A stretch of DNA of 64,000 bases from Sulfitobacter sp. M39 (GCF_021735935.1 NZ_WMDZ01000001.1:2728001-2792000); one strand, 5' to 3'. Counted from the first letter of the stretch, positions 1-8,470 are shown. A program made the numbers and translations. The notes: generated by a model from the sequence alone, not told the origin.

Positions 1-687
1 CACGGCCACCTTGTAATAGGCTTTCGCGCTGATGAAATCGCCCTGCGCACCGGCAAGGTTGCTGCGTGCGGCGGCAAGTTCTGCTTCGGCCAGCGATACG
101 TCGGTGCGGGTCACCTCGCCTACTTCGAAACGGTCACGTGCGGCGCGCAACTCCTGCGTCAGAACGCGCACGTTATTCTCGGCCAGAGAGACAAGCTGCT
201 GCGTCTGGATCACGGTCATATAGGCATCGACAGCGCGCAGCAGAATTTGCTGTTCGGCACTGACCAGCGTTTCGCGCGTAGCTAGCACGGTTTCCTTTGC
301 CGCCTCGATCGAATAGCGCGACGATCCAAAGTCATAGACCAGCAGCGACGCCACAAGGTTCACCGATGTCGTCAGTGAATCGGTGGAGCTTCTGAAACCC
401 GCCGGAATAGAGGTGGTGCCCCCGCTGACCGACTGGTTGTAGGATTGCGTCAGGTTCCCCGTCCACTGCAACACGGGCTTGAGCGCGGATTTCGCGATCG
501 CCACATCTTCATCTGCGGCGCGCAACACGGCACGGTTCTGGTCCAGCAGGCCCGAGTTGTTATAGGCCCCAACCAGCGCATCGGCCAATGTCTCTGCCTG
601 TGTGGCCATCGGTGCCAGCAGACCCAAACCGACGCAGGACGCCGCGATCATGCTGCGGACGGACCGCATCTTGCCCGTATTCATCAT
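1..687 (-). CDS. tolC: TolC family outer membrane efflux protein (partial, N-terminal 229 residues)
   Basis: The gene runs off the left edge, so only the N-terminal half is visible. Tandem ATG codons at 687 and 684 are followed by a signal peptide (basic MNTGKMRSVR, hydrophobic core, cleavage near AQAET). The mature part has the 'AL..AY..N..L' opening and heptad-rich helices with 'RA..D...A.S...P' spacing typical of the TolC/OEP family. These proteins form a trimeric outer membrane channel for type I secretion and drug efflux. It lies 57 nt downstream of pcm on the same strand, an arrangement I recall as common in Rhodobacterales, so co-transcription is likely. The C-terminal half cannot be judged. 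Confidence 0.88.
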   Translation of the reverse strand, partial: MMNTGKMRSVRSMIAASCVGLGLLAPMATQAETLADALVGAYNNSGLLDQNRAVLRAADEDVAIAKSALKPVLQWTGNLTQSYNQSVSGGTTSIPAGFRSSTDSLTTSVNLVASLLVYDFGSSRYSIEAAKETVLATRETLVSAEQQILLRAVDAYMTVIQTQQLVSLAENNVRVLTQELRAARDRFEVGEVTRTDVSLAEAELAAARSNLAGAQGDFISAKAYYKVAV

Positions 688-744
688 ATCTCACACTCCA
701 TCGGTGTCACTGCTTCTGCCGTCATCTGCAGCAGTTCTGATAGC

Positions 745-1398
745 TTAAAGCTGGAATTCTTTCGCACGGGTAAACCCGTCCAAGACAGGGGCGGCGGCGT
801 TGAAACTTTTGCGCCAGCTGATGCCACGTTCGCTTTTGTAGCCCAAACGCACCTCGCCCAGGGGGCCGTCCATGAACAAACAAGCGATCCGCCCGCCATC
901 CTTGAGCTGCGCCAGCAGCGCTTCGGGCACCTCATCGACGCCGCCTTGCACAATCACCACGTCATAGGGCCCATGTTTCTGCGCCCCTTCGGCCAGCGGT
1001 CCATGGTGCACGATGACATTGTCGATATCCGCGTTAATCAGGGTTTCCTGCGCTTCTTTCGCCATCTGCTCGTCATCCTCGACGGCGACGACCGCTTCGG
1101 CCATATGCGCGATCACGGCAGAGGAATAGCCGTAGCCACAGCCGATATCGAGCACCAGCTCGTCATTCTCGACCCCAAGATCGTCCAGCATTTTGGCCAG
1201 CGTCCGCGGCTCAAGCAGCACGCGTCCTTCGCCCAAGCTAATGTTTTCGCCCAGATAAGCTGCCTCGCGGCGGGCCACCGGCACAAAATCCTCGCGCGCC
1301 ACCTTGAGCATCGCATCAATGATAGGGAACTTGGTAACATCCGAAGGGCGCACCTGAGTATCAACCATCATGGTGCGGCGGGCTGTGAAATCTGTCAT
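745..1398 (-). CDS. pcm: Protein-L-isoaspartate O-methyltransferase family protein
   Basis: This 217-residue protein has the PCMT architecture: an N-terminal region with 'MVDTQVRPSDV', then a Rossmann SAM-binding motif LVLDIGCGYGYSSAV at residues 81-95 and an acidic 'VAVEDD' that would bind ribose. Family members repair isoaspartyl residues using SAM. The substrate segment that is usually '..TISQP..' here reads ENISLGEGRVLLEP, a divergence seen in the alphaproteobacterial branch, so the repair activity itself is inferred. It is the first gene of a probable pcm-tolC unit; the 263 nt upstream hold no convincing gene and presumably the promoter. Confidence 0.88.
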   Translation of the reverse strand: MTDFTARRTMMVDTQVRPSDVTKFPIIDAMLKVAREDFVPVARREAAYLGENISLGEGRVLLEPRTLAKMLDDLGVENDELVLDIGCGYGYSSAVIAHMAEAVVAVEDDEQMAKEAQETLINADIDNVIVHHGPLAEGAQKHGPYDVVIVQGGVDEVPEALLAQLKDGGRIACLFMDGPLGEVRLGYKSERGISWRKSFNAAAPVLDGFTRAKEFQL

Positions 1399-1661
1399 CA
1401 GCTAAACTCTTTCGTTCAGTTATTTGTCTCGTGAGATGCCACATCACCGCCCGCCGGGCAACGGCCAGTCAGGGCAATAGGCGCAATTTTCCGTGTTTGG
1501 CAGATAATACGGCTAAAACATAGCAGATGCCATAGCCGGGGCGCACAGAGTGCGCGACGCCACCCCCAAACGAAAGCAAGAATCGAACGATCTACCCTAA
1601 AGCCCATCGGAAACGTCGCGGCGTCCAAGGGTGCCAGTTTCGAAAGCGCCCCCAGATCGGG

Positions 1662-2018
1662 TCAGCCGATGACAATCTGCCCGTCTATTTGCGCCACCGG
1701 CACGGGTATCAGATCGCACCCAAGGCCGTTTCCCCCGACGCCTGCGCCCGTGCCGGCGTCAAACATCGCGCCATGAGCGCTGCACATCAGCTTACTGCCA
1801 TCCACCGACAGCACCTGATTTGAACGATAATCAAGAGGCAGGAACTGATGCGGACACATGTTAACGAAGGCAATGACACCGTCATTCCGTCGCACCAACA
1901 GCAGGGGAAAATCCCCTGCTGCCGTTGTAACCGTCAACACCGTGGCCCCGTTAACGTCCGCCGCCAGCGCGACGAACGTGCCTTTTTCAGGGGCAGACGA
2001 CAAATCTGTCCAGATCAT
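1662..2018 (-). CDS. Rieske [2Fe-2S] domain protein
   Basis: This 118-residue soluble protein consists almost entirely of one Rieske domain. The two ligand boxes are visible as CPHQFLPLD (about residues 55-63) and CSAHGAMFDAGTG (about 79-91), giving the C-x-H ... C-x2-H pattern that holds a 2Fe-2S cluster. It has no signal peptide or membrane segment, so it is a cytoplasmic ferredoxin-like electron carrier or oxygenase component. Its ATG overlaps the hppD stop codon (ATGA, 2015-2018), so the two are translationally coupled. HPPD needs no external electron donor, so the Rieske partner is unknown; another ring-oxidising enzyme of aromatic catabolism is the obvious guess. Confidence 0.88.
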   Translation of the reverse strand: MIWTDLSSAPEKGTFVALAADVNGATVLTVTTAAGDFPLLLVRRNDGVIAFVNMCPHQFLPLDYRSNQVLSVDGSKLMCSAHGAMFDAGTGAGVGGNGLGCDLIPVPVAQIDGQIVIG

Positions 2019-3127
2019 TCTGCAGGGGATGCCTGCAAGACACCGCGGCGGACTTGGTCTTCCTCGATGGATTCGAACAGCGCGCGGAAATTGCCTTCGC
2101 CGAACCCGTCATCCCCCTTACGTTGGATGAATTCGAAGAAAATCGGTCCGATCACAGTTTTAGAAAAAATCTGAAGCAGCACGCGGGTTTCGCCTCCGCC
2201 AACAACGCCTTCGCCATCAATCAAAATGCCGCGCTTTTGCATCTTGTCGATCGGCTCTTGGTGCCCCTTCACACGTGCGTGGCTCATTTCATAGTAGGTA
2301 GCGGGCGGCCCTGGCATAAATTCCATACCTGCGTCAGCGATGCTTTCGGTACCGCCATAGATGTCGTTAGAGGCGATCGCGATATGTTGGATGCCTTCGC
2401 CTTTATACTCGCGCAGATATTCTTCGATCTGGCTGTTGTCGTCCGCACTTTCGTTGATGGGGATACGAATTTTTCCATCTGGCGACGTCAACGCGCGGCT
2501 GGTCAGGCCAGTCTGCTTACCCTTGATGTCAAAGAACCGGATTTCTTTGAAATTGAAGGTGTCGGCGTAGAACCTGTACCACGTGTCCATATTCCCGCGA
2601 ATAACGTTATGCGTCAGGTGGTCGAGGTAGAAAAAGCCGAACCCCTCGGGTCGAGGGTCCGCCTCGTCCAGCCAGTTGTAGTCTGCATCAAAGGCACTGC
2701 CAGCATCCCCATAGGTATCGATAAAATACAGGAGCGATCCGCCGATGCCGTATACAGCCGGTGCCTCGATCGCTTTGCCGTTGCCAGTGTATTCCTTAGC
2801 CCCAAGATCAACGGCGCGGCGTAGCGCATGCTGCGCGTCCACGACACGCCAGCCCATGGCGGGTGCGCAGGGGCCATGCTCTTGGACAAACTTGGCGGCA
2901 TGTCCGGTTTTATCCGCGTTCAGCACATAGGTAATATCCCCTTGGCGATACAATGTGATGTCCTTGGATTTATGCTTGGCAACTGGAACGAAACCCATTT
3001 GGCGAAACAGCTTGTCCAGAACAGCTGGATCACGGTGCGCAAACTCCACGAATGAGAACCCGTCGGTCCCTGCAGGGTTCAGGTCGGAAATCGTGGCCTT
3101 CGGTGCGTCGTGCGGGAACGGTCCCAT
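2015..3127 (-). CDS. hppD: 4-hydroxyphenylpyruvate dioxygenase
   Basis: The enzyme converts 4-hydroxyphenylpyruvate to homogentisate in tyrosine catabolism. The 370-residue protein (start chosen at MGPFPHDAP; a longer frame to 3265 has no family-like sequence) shows two VOC halves. The C-terminal half carries the three iron ligands: His in FYLDHLTHNV, His in GEGIQHIAIAS, and Glu in FFEFIQRKGDDGFGEGNF, the conserved C-terminal signature. It overlaps the following Rieske gene by four bases. A divergent Lrp/AsnC regulator starts 183 nt upstream, so control by that regulator, possibly with an aromatic amino acid ligand, is a reasonable inference. Confidence 0.95.
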   Translation of the reverse strand: MGPFPHDAPKATISDLNPAGTDGFSFVEFAHRDPAVLDKLFRQMGFVPVAKHKSKDITLYRQGDITYVLNADKTGHAAKFVQEHGPCAPAMGWRVVDAQHALRRAVDLGAKEYTGNGKAIEAPAVYGIGGSLLYFIDTYGDAGSAFDADYNWLDEADPRPEGFGFFYLDHLTHNVIRGNMDTWYRFYADTFNFKEIRFFDIKGKQTGLTSRALTSPDGKIRIPINESADDNSQIEEYLREYKGEGIQHIAIASNDIYGGTESIADAGMEFMPGPPATYYEMSHARVKGHQEPIDKMQKRGILIDGEGVVGGGETRVLLQIFSKTVIGPIFFEFIQRKGDDGFGEGNFRALFESIEEDQVRRGVLQASPAE

Positions 3128-3310
3128 GATGCAAACTCCTCTCAATGCTATTTGAAACCATTGTGGAGCATTTGGAGTGCAAGGTGCGTGTATATTGAGC
3201 GATGGAACAGGCCACATATACATAGAAATTGCATCTAAGGACCCCAAACTATAAGAATACGTCATTTATGGTAGCAACTGCGCACACAACTGGCAGACAG
3301 CGGGGGAATT

Positions 3311-3793
3311 ATGTCGCTTGATGGATTCGACATCGCAATTCTCAGGGCGCTCCAGCAAGACGGGGCGATGACCAACACAGCCCTGTCAGAAAAGGTGAAC
3401 CTTTCCCCGTCGCAATGCTCCCGGCGGCGCGCAGCGCTTGAGGCAGCGCAGTTGATCTCGGGGTACTCTGCGCGACTGAATGCAGACCGCCTTGGTTTCG
3501 GGCTGCGCGCCATCGTACGCGTCAACTTGCGCAGCCACGGCGGCGACAACGAAAGCGGCTTCGCCAATTTTATCGCCCGCCACCCCGAGGTGCGGGCGGC
3601 CTTTTCCGTATCAGGCGATGCAGATTACATCCTTGACCTGCGCGCCCCCGATCTTGAAAGCTTTGCGCGCTTTATACACGAGCAATTGCTGCCACATGAG
3701 CTTGTTGCGCAAGTGAGGTCCGAGATCGTGCTTAGAACGCTTAAAGATGCGCCGGGGGTCGATCTTTCACAGCTTCCGTCAGCGCCGCGCTAA
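3311..3793 (+). CDS. Lrp/AsnC family transcriptional regulator
   Basis: The 160-residue protein opens with the AsnC-type winged helix (LDGFDIAILRALQQDGAM..., recognition helix with SPSQCSRRRAALE, about residues 1-60). It continues with a RAM/AsnC ligand-binding domain (RAIVRVNL...FSVSGDADYILDLRAPD...). Such proteins form octamers that sense amino acids. It is divergent from hppD across a 183-nt intergenic region, which suggests local control of tyrosine degradation. The start ATG at 3311 follows GGGGAATT. It is the last core gene before the left end of the mobile island. Confidence 0.92.
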   Translation: MSLDGFDIAILRALQQDGAMTNTALSEKVNLSPSQCSRRRAALEAAQLISGYSARLNADRLGFGLRAIVRVNLRSHGGDNESGFANFIARHPEVRAAFSVSGDADYILDLRAPDLESFARFIHEQLLPHELVAQVRSEIVLRTLKDAPGVDLSQLPSAPR

Positions 3794-3954
3794 CCCCGAT
3801 CGCGCGAGCACCAACGGCAACACTGCGGAAAGGCCAACATTCGGTTCAACCGCACCCCGCATGCGACGCGAACGGCGACGAGAAAAACCATGTGATACGT
3901 GCTATGTCACGGGCCAGATTTCGGTTCCGCCTGAAGCGAGCTAAATGCTTGAAA

Positions 3955-4007
3955 ATAGTGGAGGCGAGTAGGAGAATCGAACTCCTGTACACGGATTTGC
4001 AATCCGC
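3955..4007 (-). repeat. Distal attachment site: 53-bp direct repeat of the tRNA-Cys 3' part
   Basis: This copy matches 23402-23454 with one substitution (C at 3990, G at 23437). It covers, read on the minus strand, the anticodon stem-loop with GCA, variable region, T arm, 3' acceptor strand and the encoded CCA. The 5' half differs from the real tRNA and does not pair with the acceptor strand, so this is not a functional tRNA gene. It marks the end of the island away from the integrase. Confidence 0.88.
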
Positions 4008-4814
4008 GCACTACCATTGAATAAGCTACACAAATTTGTAAACCATGGCGTCATTCACTTGTGATATATCAATGACTTACCTTTAGATATGTAAACTGTT
4101 TTAACGGCTCAAACAAGCGTAAAAGCCTGCCAGATGTTCTGACACTCGTGCACCATCTCCGCTCACCCGTCAGTAAAGTTGGGTCATCAAAATCTCAATA
4201 GAGCTCTCTGGACGCAATGGCGGACTTAAAGTGCCTCGCCTCGGACAGCAGTTCTTATAAGATTTCTTGCACAACCAGTAGGAAGTGGCAGCCCGTAGGG
4301 GAATGCCACGAGCGGTAAAAAATGCCATAATACAGGGGATAATGTGGACCACGGCATGCGCGCACCATCTTAAAGAGATCAATGAGTTATGATAGAGGTG
4401 GACCACGGGATCTTTGGATGGCGGATACGTGGGGCATGATGAATTCAACGGACGCGGCACGAGGAAGCACATGTTAGGAACCTGATGGGCGGGCACAAAC
4501 TGAGCTTTGGAGGGCGACGACCCGCTTCGTCGTCGCAGCTCGTCAGCATTACTGGCGGCCAGCCCAATTCCATTCTGATTGCAAAGCGGCCAGATTGATA
4601 TCTTATGAGACACACTTATCCACGTTAAAAAGCAGGCAACTGCGCATGACACTGAGCGGCCAATATCATGACAAAACTGCCAGAAGTCTAACCAAAGGTT
4701 CTGCCTCAAGGTCCATCACCGGTTTGGGTTGCATCGCGAAGTGACGGAAGCGACGGTTTACCTCTGACTTCTCAATTTAACTGCGCGCCTCCGATATATC
4801 TTGCTGTAAGTATA
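4008..4814. other. Region without a convincing gene at the island's left end
   Basis: The stretch between the left attachment repeat and the first cargo promoter has no reading frame I would accept. A 179-codon frame on the minus strand (4170-4709) has Cys/Ser/Pro-rich composition with no recognisable motif. Two copies of GTGGACCACGG lie at 4344-4354 and 4399-4409, and an 8-bp hairpin (GCGACGAC/GTCGTCGC) spans 4514-4536. It may be decayed transposon sequence, but I cannot name a family. Confidence 0.5.
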
Positions 4815-4843
4815 TTGATACTTTTATTAAAGTATGATTATAT
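4815..4843 (+). promoter_or_regulatory. Sigma-70-like promoter with an embedded inverted repeat
   Basis: TTGATA (4815-4820) and TTATAT (4838-4843) are separated by 17 bases in a strongly AT-rich stretch, 36 nt ahead of the next start codon. A 7-bp inverted repeat ATACTTT-TATT-AAAGTAT (4818-4835) overlaps the -35/spacer region and could be an operator. The assignment is by eye. Confidence 0.45.
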
Positions 4844-4878
4844 ATAATCACTTCAACGAGATATTTTAGGGGAACTAC

Positions 4879-5340
4879 ATGAGTGACGTGATTTCAGTGC
4901 TTACTTTCAAGTCTGTCGAGACAATTTTGGCGATAGGAGGCACTCAGTCTTGGGCTCTTGATCGCAATCGCGCCGCTCGGTGTGATTACGTTGTCATTTG
5001 TCGCAACGCTAAAACTCGCAATCCCGAAGGGCCGGAAGAACACGGGACAGCATTCATGGTGGGTAAGGTTAAAGACGTTGTGCCTTCCACCGAGACCGAA
5101 GGCCGCTGGCTCATCCAAATCAGCGAGTACGCCTTGGTAGACTGGCCAGACGAATGGGAAGGCCGGAACCCTGTGGCCTATTGGAAGGACGCTGACTACG
5201 AGAATGTTGACTTCAAAACACTTGATTATCAGCCGCTCGAGAGGTTGCCTCGGGGGATCACGATATCAGAAGCGAAGGCAGGGCTCGCGCTTGGTCTAAA
5301 TGTCCCGGAGTCTGCCATCGAAATCGTCATACGGTCATAG
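4879..5340 (+). CDS. Hypothetical protein (153 aa)
   Basis: I do not recognise this 153-residue protein. It has a good ribosome binding site (AGGGGA, six bases before the ATG) and its own promoter-like region. The sequence is soluble, with no signal or membrane segment; it contains an acidic, aromatic-rich middle (WPDEWEGRNPVAYWKDADYENVDF) and a helix near the C-terminus (ISEAKAGLALGLNVPESAIEI) that looks like a small helical module. It faces the DGQHR gene tail to tail across a 223-nt spacer with a hairpin. Its position among restriction and defence-type genes suggests accessory cargo, but no function is claimed. Confidence 0.65.
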   Translation: MSDVISVLTFKSVETILAIGGTQSWALDRNRAARCDYVVICRNAKTRNPEGPEEHGTAFMVGKVKDVVPSTETEGRWLIQISEYALVDWPDEWEGRNPVAYWKDADYENVDFKTLDYQPLERLPRGITISEAKAGLALGLNVPESAIEIVIRS

Positions 5341-5360
5341 AACGGCTTGATAAGCAGCAT

Positions 5361-5401
5361 GTGGGTTCTGGTACTGGCTCTTGGGCCGAACCAGAACCCA
5401 C
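5361..5401. terminator. 12-bp inverted repeat between convergent genes
   Basis: GTGGGTTCTGGT (5361-5372) and ACCAGAACCCAC (5390-5401) form a perfect 12-bp stem with a 17-nt loop. It sits just after the stop of the 153-residue gene and before the stop of the convergent DGQHR gene. There is no strong T run, so it may be a weak bidirectional terminator or an RNA 3'-end stabiliser. Confidence 0.45.
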
Positions 5402-5563
5402 CGTTTCTGTCCCGCGCGTATAGCAGTCCTTGGCGCGATTGCAGCGAAACCTTGCTCCGTCCGTATAGCCGACTTCCAAATCTTATGGGCTGGGTGCACG
5501 CGCCGTCGCTTTCTTTGGTCGATAAGCGGCAACGCTTCCCTTAATGGTTCCATTTGATCCGCG

Positions 5564-6793
5564 TTAAGGTTTCCAGCCCATGTAGCCCATCATTTGGCGG
5601 TATAGCTTTCCGGCACCCGAGCTGCCTGGCAAATACTCTTCGCGGTTGAAGTCTTCTGCATCGATGAAAATCTGCGCAAATACCTTTTCGCAGTCTGAGC
5701 GCGTCAAAATTTGACCTGGCTCATTGCAGTAATGCAGATAAACTGGCCTCATAAACTTCATGAGAGCCGCGTAGCCCGTTGTTCTGTTTAGAACCGTGCC
5801 CGCGGGTGCGTCGTCCCATACTTGCGGCCAGCGACCTTTCACAGCATTGAAATAGTTCGTCAAGCACAAGAACATGCCGCCATCATCTTGTTCGTCATAG
5901 AACGGCTGGAAAATGTAATTCCGCCATTCACCCGGTTTTCTTCGCGAACCAAAAATACCTTTGTATCGCTTGTTCCTCTCAGCCTCCGGATCCGCCGTAA
6001 TGTAATCGACGATCGGCTTAACAACCGTAGCTTGTGCGAGCGTCTGAATTTGCCCTTTGCCCGGATCGGCCTTCCCAAGACGCTTCACTTTGTCACGCAG
6101 TGGCCCATCTTCGTCTTGGTTCATAGCGAGAACTACTTCGTGCGCAAATTTCACCGGACCGCGCTCTTCGTAGTAGGATGCAAGGTCGACCACGAGGGAC
6201 TGATTTACCTTAGTTTGCGCTTGGTTTACCCGAGCGAAAATCTCCGCTTTATCGGCTTCAGATGCGCCTACAAATACAGAGATATTAACATCGAACTCTT
6301 TGTCATCGTCTAAGCCTTCCAACCCCGCCACACGGTGCTGGCCGTCAATAATGAAGGCGATTTTCTCCGCCGGTATGTAATCATCGCCTCCTTTCTTTCC
6401 GTACGAGTTCAGAAGCAAATTAAAGACCTTGGATTCGTCGTCGATCTCTTGCTCATCACCTTCCTCAAATACTGCAGAGGCTTGCTCGGGTGTCATGTCA
6501 GGGTCAAAGTTCACTAAGCGTGAGCATTCGGGTGCTACCGCGATGATGACTGATGTGGGGAAAGTCGCGTAGTCCAAATTCACGTATTTCTTGATCTCAT
6601 CAATGCGCTTTTTTGAGCGCTCGCGCTGGATACCGGCAATCTTGTCTTGTTTGCCGTCAACGAAGGCCCGAATCTCGGTGTAAGAGATCTTCGTGAGTGT
6701 CCGCGCATCTACCCGACCGACGTAGAACTCGCCAATAGGTTGTTCGACCTTCGAAACTGGTAGGACGATTGGTATATTGATATCGTTACGCAC
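5564..6793 (-). CDS. DGQHR domain-containing protein (DndB-like)
   Basis: The 409-residue protein has the hallmarks of the DndB/DGQHR family: an N-terminal segment resembling 'QR..S..R...I..Y' (GIQRERSKKRIDEIKKYVN, about residues 54-72) and the signature DGQHR at residues 150-154 within IDGQHRVAGLE. DndB regulates DNA phosphorothioation operons; other DGQHR proteins sit in phage-defence or DNA-modification loci and their activity is mostly unknown. No dndCDE or ssp genes are nearby, so a role in phosphorothioation is not supported. It overlaps by eight bases the upstream membrane protein gene (6786-7307), so the two form one unit. A two-gene defence or regulatory module is my inference. Confidence 0.82.
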   Translation of the reverse strand: MRNDINIPIVLPVSKVEQPIGEFYVGRVDARTLTKISYTEIRAFVDGKQDKIAGIQRERSKKRIDEIKKYVNLDYATFPTSVIIAVAPECSRLVNFDPDMTPEQASAVFEEGDEQEIDDESKVFNLLLNSYGKKGGDDYIPAEKIAFIIDGQHRVAGLEGLDDDKEFDVNISVFVGASEADKAEIFARVNQAQTKVNQSLVVDLASYYEERGPVKFAHEVVLAMNQDEDGPLRDKVKRLGKADPGKGQIQTLAQATVVKPIVDYITADPEAERNKRYKGIFGSRRKPGEWRNYIFQPFYDEQDDGGMFLCLTNYFNAVKGRWPQVWDDAPAGTVLNRTTGYAALMKFMRPVYLHYCNEPGQILTRSDCEKVFAQIFIDAEDFNREEYLPGSSGAGKLYRQMMGYMGWKP

Positions 6794-7307
6794 GCTCCGC
6801 TGCCCTTTCCTTCACGCCACCGACACGTTGATGTTCCTGTTCCCCAACCTCTTGTGCATTGGGCAGGTCGGGCGGTCTTCGCATAATAAATATAAGCCAC
6901 ATTAAATGAACCAGAATGTAGAACACCCAGAGCAAATTGAGCGTGCCACTCGTTAGTTTTCCAGAAACGAAACCTGGATTCCCACCGACGATGAATGCGG
7001 TTCCGATGATGGGAGCTAAGAGTATCAAGATGGTTAAGACGGACCAGAGACGGTCGCCTTTAGGTAGCCGGAGTAGCGTGCCAAAGGCTGCCCCCGCAAC
7101 TGCCAAGACGGTAAGCCCAACTTGCCCACCTTCAAAGTAGCTGTGGAACGCACCTCCGACAGTCATTTGAGCGTCGTTAAGTGCCTGAACTGCTGAAATC
7201 CCCCCGATTACTCCTACCGATCCAGCGAGGGAAAGGATGACCTCGGCCATGCCCTCCTTGAAACGCTTCCAAACCTCATCGCGCGTTTCTCTCCAGTTGC
7301 TTGACAC
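6786..7307 (-). CDS. Small four-helix membrane protein, operonic with DGQHR gene
   Basis: The 173-residue protein (GTG start at 7307, with AGGGAG 11 nt upstream; a TTG at 7340 is the alternative) has a short amphipathic N-terminus. Four hydrophobic segments follow at about residues 22-41, 62-80, 86-106 and 121-141, the last ending in WLIFIMRR. The tail is charged and soluble (NAQEVGEQEHQRVGGVKERAAERA). I recognise no family. Because its 3' end overlaps the DGQHR start, the two products are probably made in fixed ratio. Small membrane proteins next to a sensor-like protein are a familiar layout for abortive-infection effectors, but that is inference only. Confidence 0.68.
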   Translation of the reverse strand: MSSNWRETRDEVWKRFKEGMAEVILSLAGSVGVIGGISAVQALNDAQMTVGGAFHSYFEGGQVGLTVLAVAGAAFGTLLRLPKGDRLWSVLTILILLAPIIGTAFIVGGNPGFVSGKLTSGTLNLLWVFYILVHLMWLIFIMRRPPDLPNAQEVGEQEHQRVGGVKERAAERA

Positions 7308-7595
7308 GATCCACCCAACTCCCTTCAGCCGCACGACCAACGCTGTTTGACAGAAGCCGATTAGTCAAGCGACATCCTTCGGTTGCTGCCTAAGCTTTCC
7401 CGTCTATCACCGGTTATGAACATCTTGCTGCGCGTAGCCAGGCTCGTAAGCGCTCCATTGTAGCGGCGGGGAACAAAGCGGGAAGGTAGGGTGCTTTGCC
7501 GGTTCCGCTTTAATTAGAGAGCAGTGGACATGTTTGATTGCCGGATACCAAATATTGATCTACAACTGGTAGAAACCACCATAGGGGGCGACTCA

Positions 7596-8273
7596 ATGTC
7601 GGCGGCGAACGACCTTAGAACATTTCTGGATGGGCAGCCCCAGTTTGCGACTGTGATGGCTGATCCGCCTTGGCGTTTTCAGAACCGTACCGGTAAAATC
7701 GCGCCGGAGCACAAGCGGTTAGCTCGTTACCCGACGATGACGCTCGACGAGATTTGCGAGCTGCCGGTCGCCGAGCACGTTGCAGATCGTGCGCACTGCT
7801 ACCTTTGGGTTCCGAACGCGCTCCTTCCTGAAGGCCTTCAGGTGCTGAACGCCTGGGGGTTTGATTACAAGTCTAACATCGTGTGGGAGAAAGTACGCAA
7901 AGATGGCGGGCCTGACGGACGTGGAGTGGGCTTTTACTTTCGTAACGTGACTGAGATATTACTCTTTGGGGTCCGTGGTAAAGGTGTTCGAACGCTTGCA
8001 CCTGGTCGTAGCCAGGTCAACTTCATCGAAGCAGAAGAGCGGGATTGTGACGGCCCTGACAGCGACCTTCTTAAGACCCGCAAGCGCGAGCACAGCCGTA
8101 AGCCGGATGAGCAGTATGACATCATCGAGCGCTGCTCATGGGGGCCTCGCTTAGAGCTCTTTGGTCGCGGAATTCGCGATGGATGGACAGTATGGGGCAA
8201 CCAAGCCGACGCAGACTACAAGCCTTCTTGGAAGACCTACGCTTACAACAGTAGCGTGACTGCGGCGGAATAG
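7596..8273 (+). CDS. MT-A70 family DNA adenine N6-methyltransferase
   Basis: The 225-residue protein carries the MT-A70 catalytic motif DPPW at residues 23-26 and downstream family features (YPTMTLDEICELPV, AHCYLWVPNALLPEGLQVLNAWGF, FYFRNVTEILLFGVRG, KPDEQYDIIERCSWGPRLELFGR). The start at 7596 is chosen because AGGGGG lies just upstream; in-frame GTG 7524 and ATG 7530 are alternatives. It transfers a methyl group from SAM to adenine N6 in DNA. A BglII-like endonuclease gene faces it tail to tail 197 nt away, so this is very likely the protective half of a type II restriction-modification pair. Confidence 0.87.
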   Translation: MSAANDLRTFLDGQPQFATVMADPPWRFQNRTGKIAPEHKRLARYPTMTLDEICELPVAEHVADRAHCYLWVPNALLPEGLQVLNAWGFDYKSNIVWEKVRKDGGPDGRGVGFYFRNVTEILLFGVRGKGVRTLAPGRSQVNFIEAEERDCDGPDSDLLKTRKREHSRKPDEQYDIIERCSWGPRLELFGRGIRDGWTVWGNQADADYKPSWKTYAYNSSVTAAE

Positions 8274-8470
8274 AGCTATGTCTGCTCGCCAACATCGTCC
8301 ATTTGAATTCCCTTGCTCGAAATAGCCGAGGGTTCGCCGCACTGGGCACTGAGAGAGGCGTTTGTTGGGACTTTGTCGAGATTTTCTCTCCGTTCCTTTC
8401 AAGGCCCCGAAAAGCGCCTAACTTGAAACGGCGCCGAAGCCGGAGCGTTTCACAATCCTGTAAGTAGCAG

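Noticed and set aside
1416..1628. 70-codon frame upstream of pcm
   Set aside because: Arg/Cys/Trp-rich composition typical of a chance frame in GC-rich DNA; no ribosome binding site or similarity.
3128..3265. N-terminal extension of hppD
   Set aside because: The extra 46 residues lack family similarity, and the MGPFPHD start fits the usual length.
3955..4080. Second functional tRNA-Cys at the left island end
   Set aside because: The 5' acceptor strand cannot pair with the 3' strand, so it is an attachment-site remnant.
4170..4709. 179-codon minus-strand reading frame in the left end of the island
   Set aside because: Composition is rich in Cys, Ser, Pro and Trp with no recognisable motif, start site or operon context; it looks like non-coding or decayed sequence.
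5564..7307. Phosphorothioation (Dnd) locus
   Set aside because: Only a DGQHR protein is present; there is no DndA, C, D or E homologue in the window.
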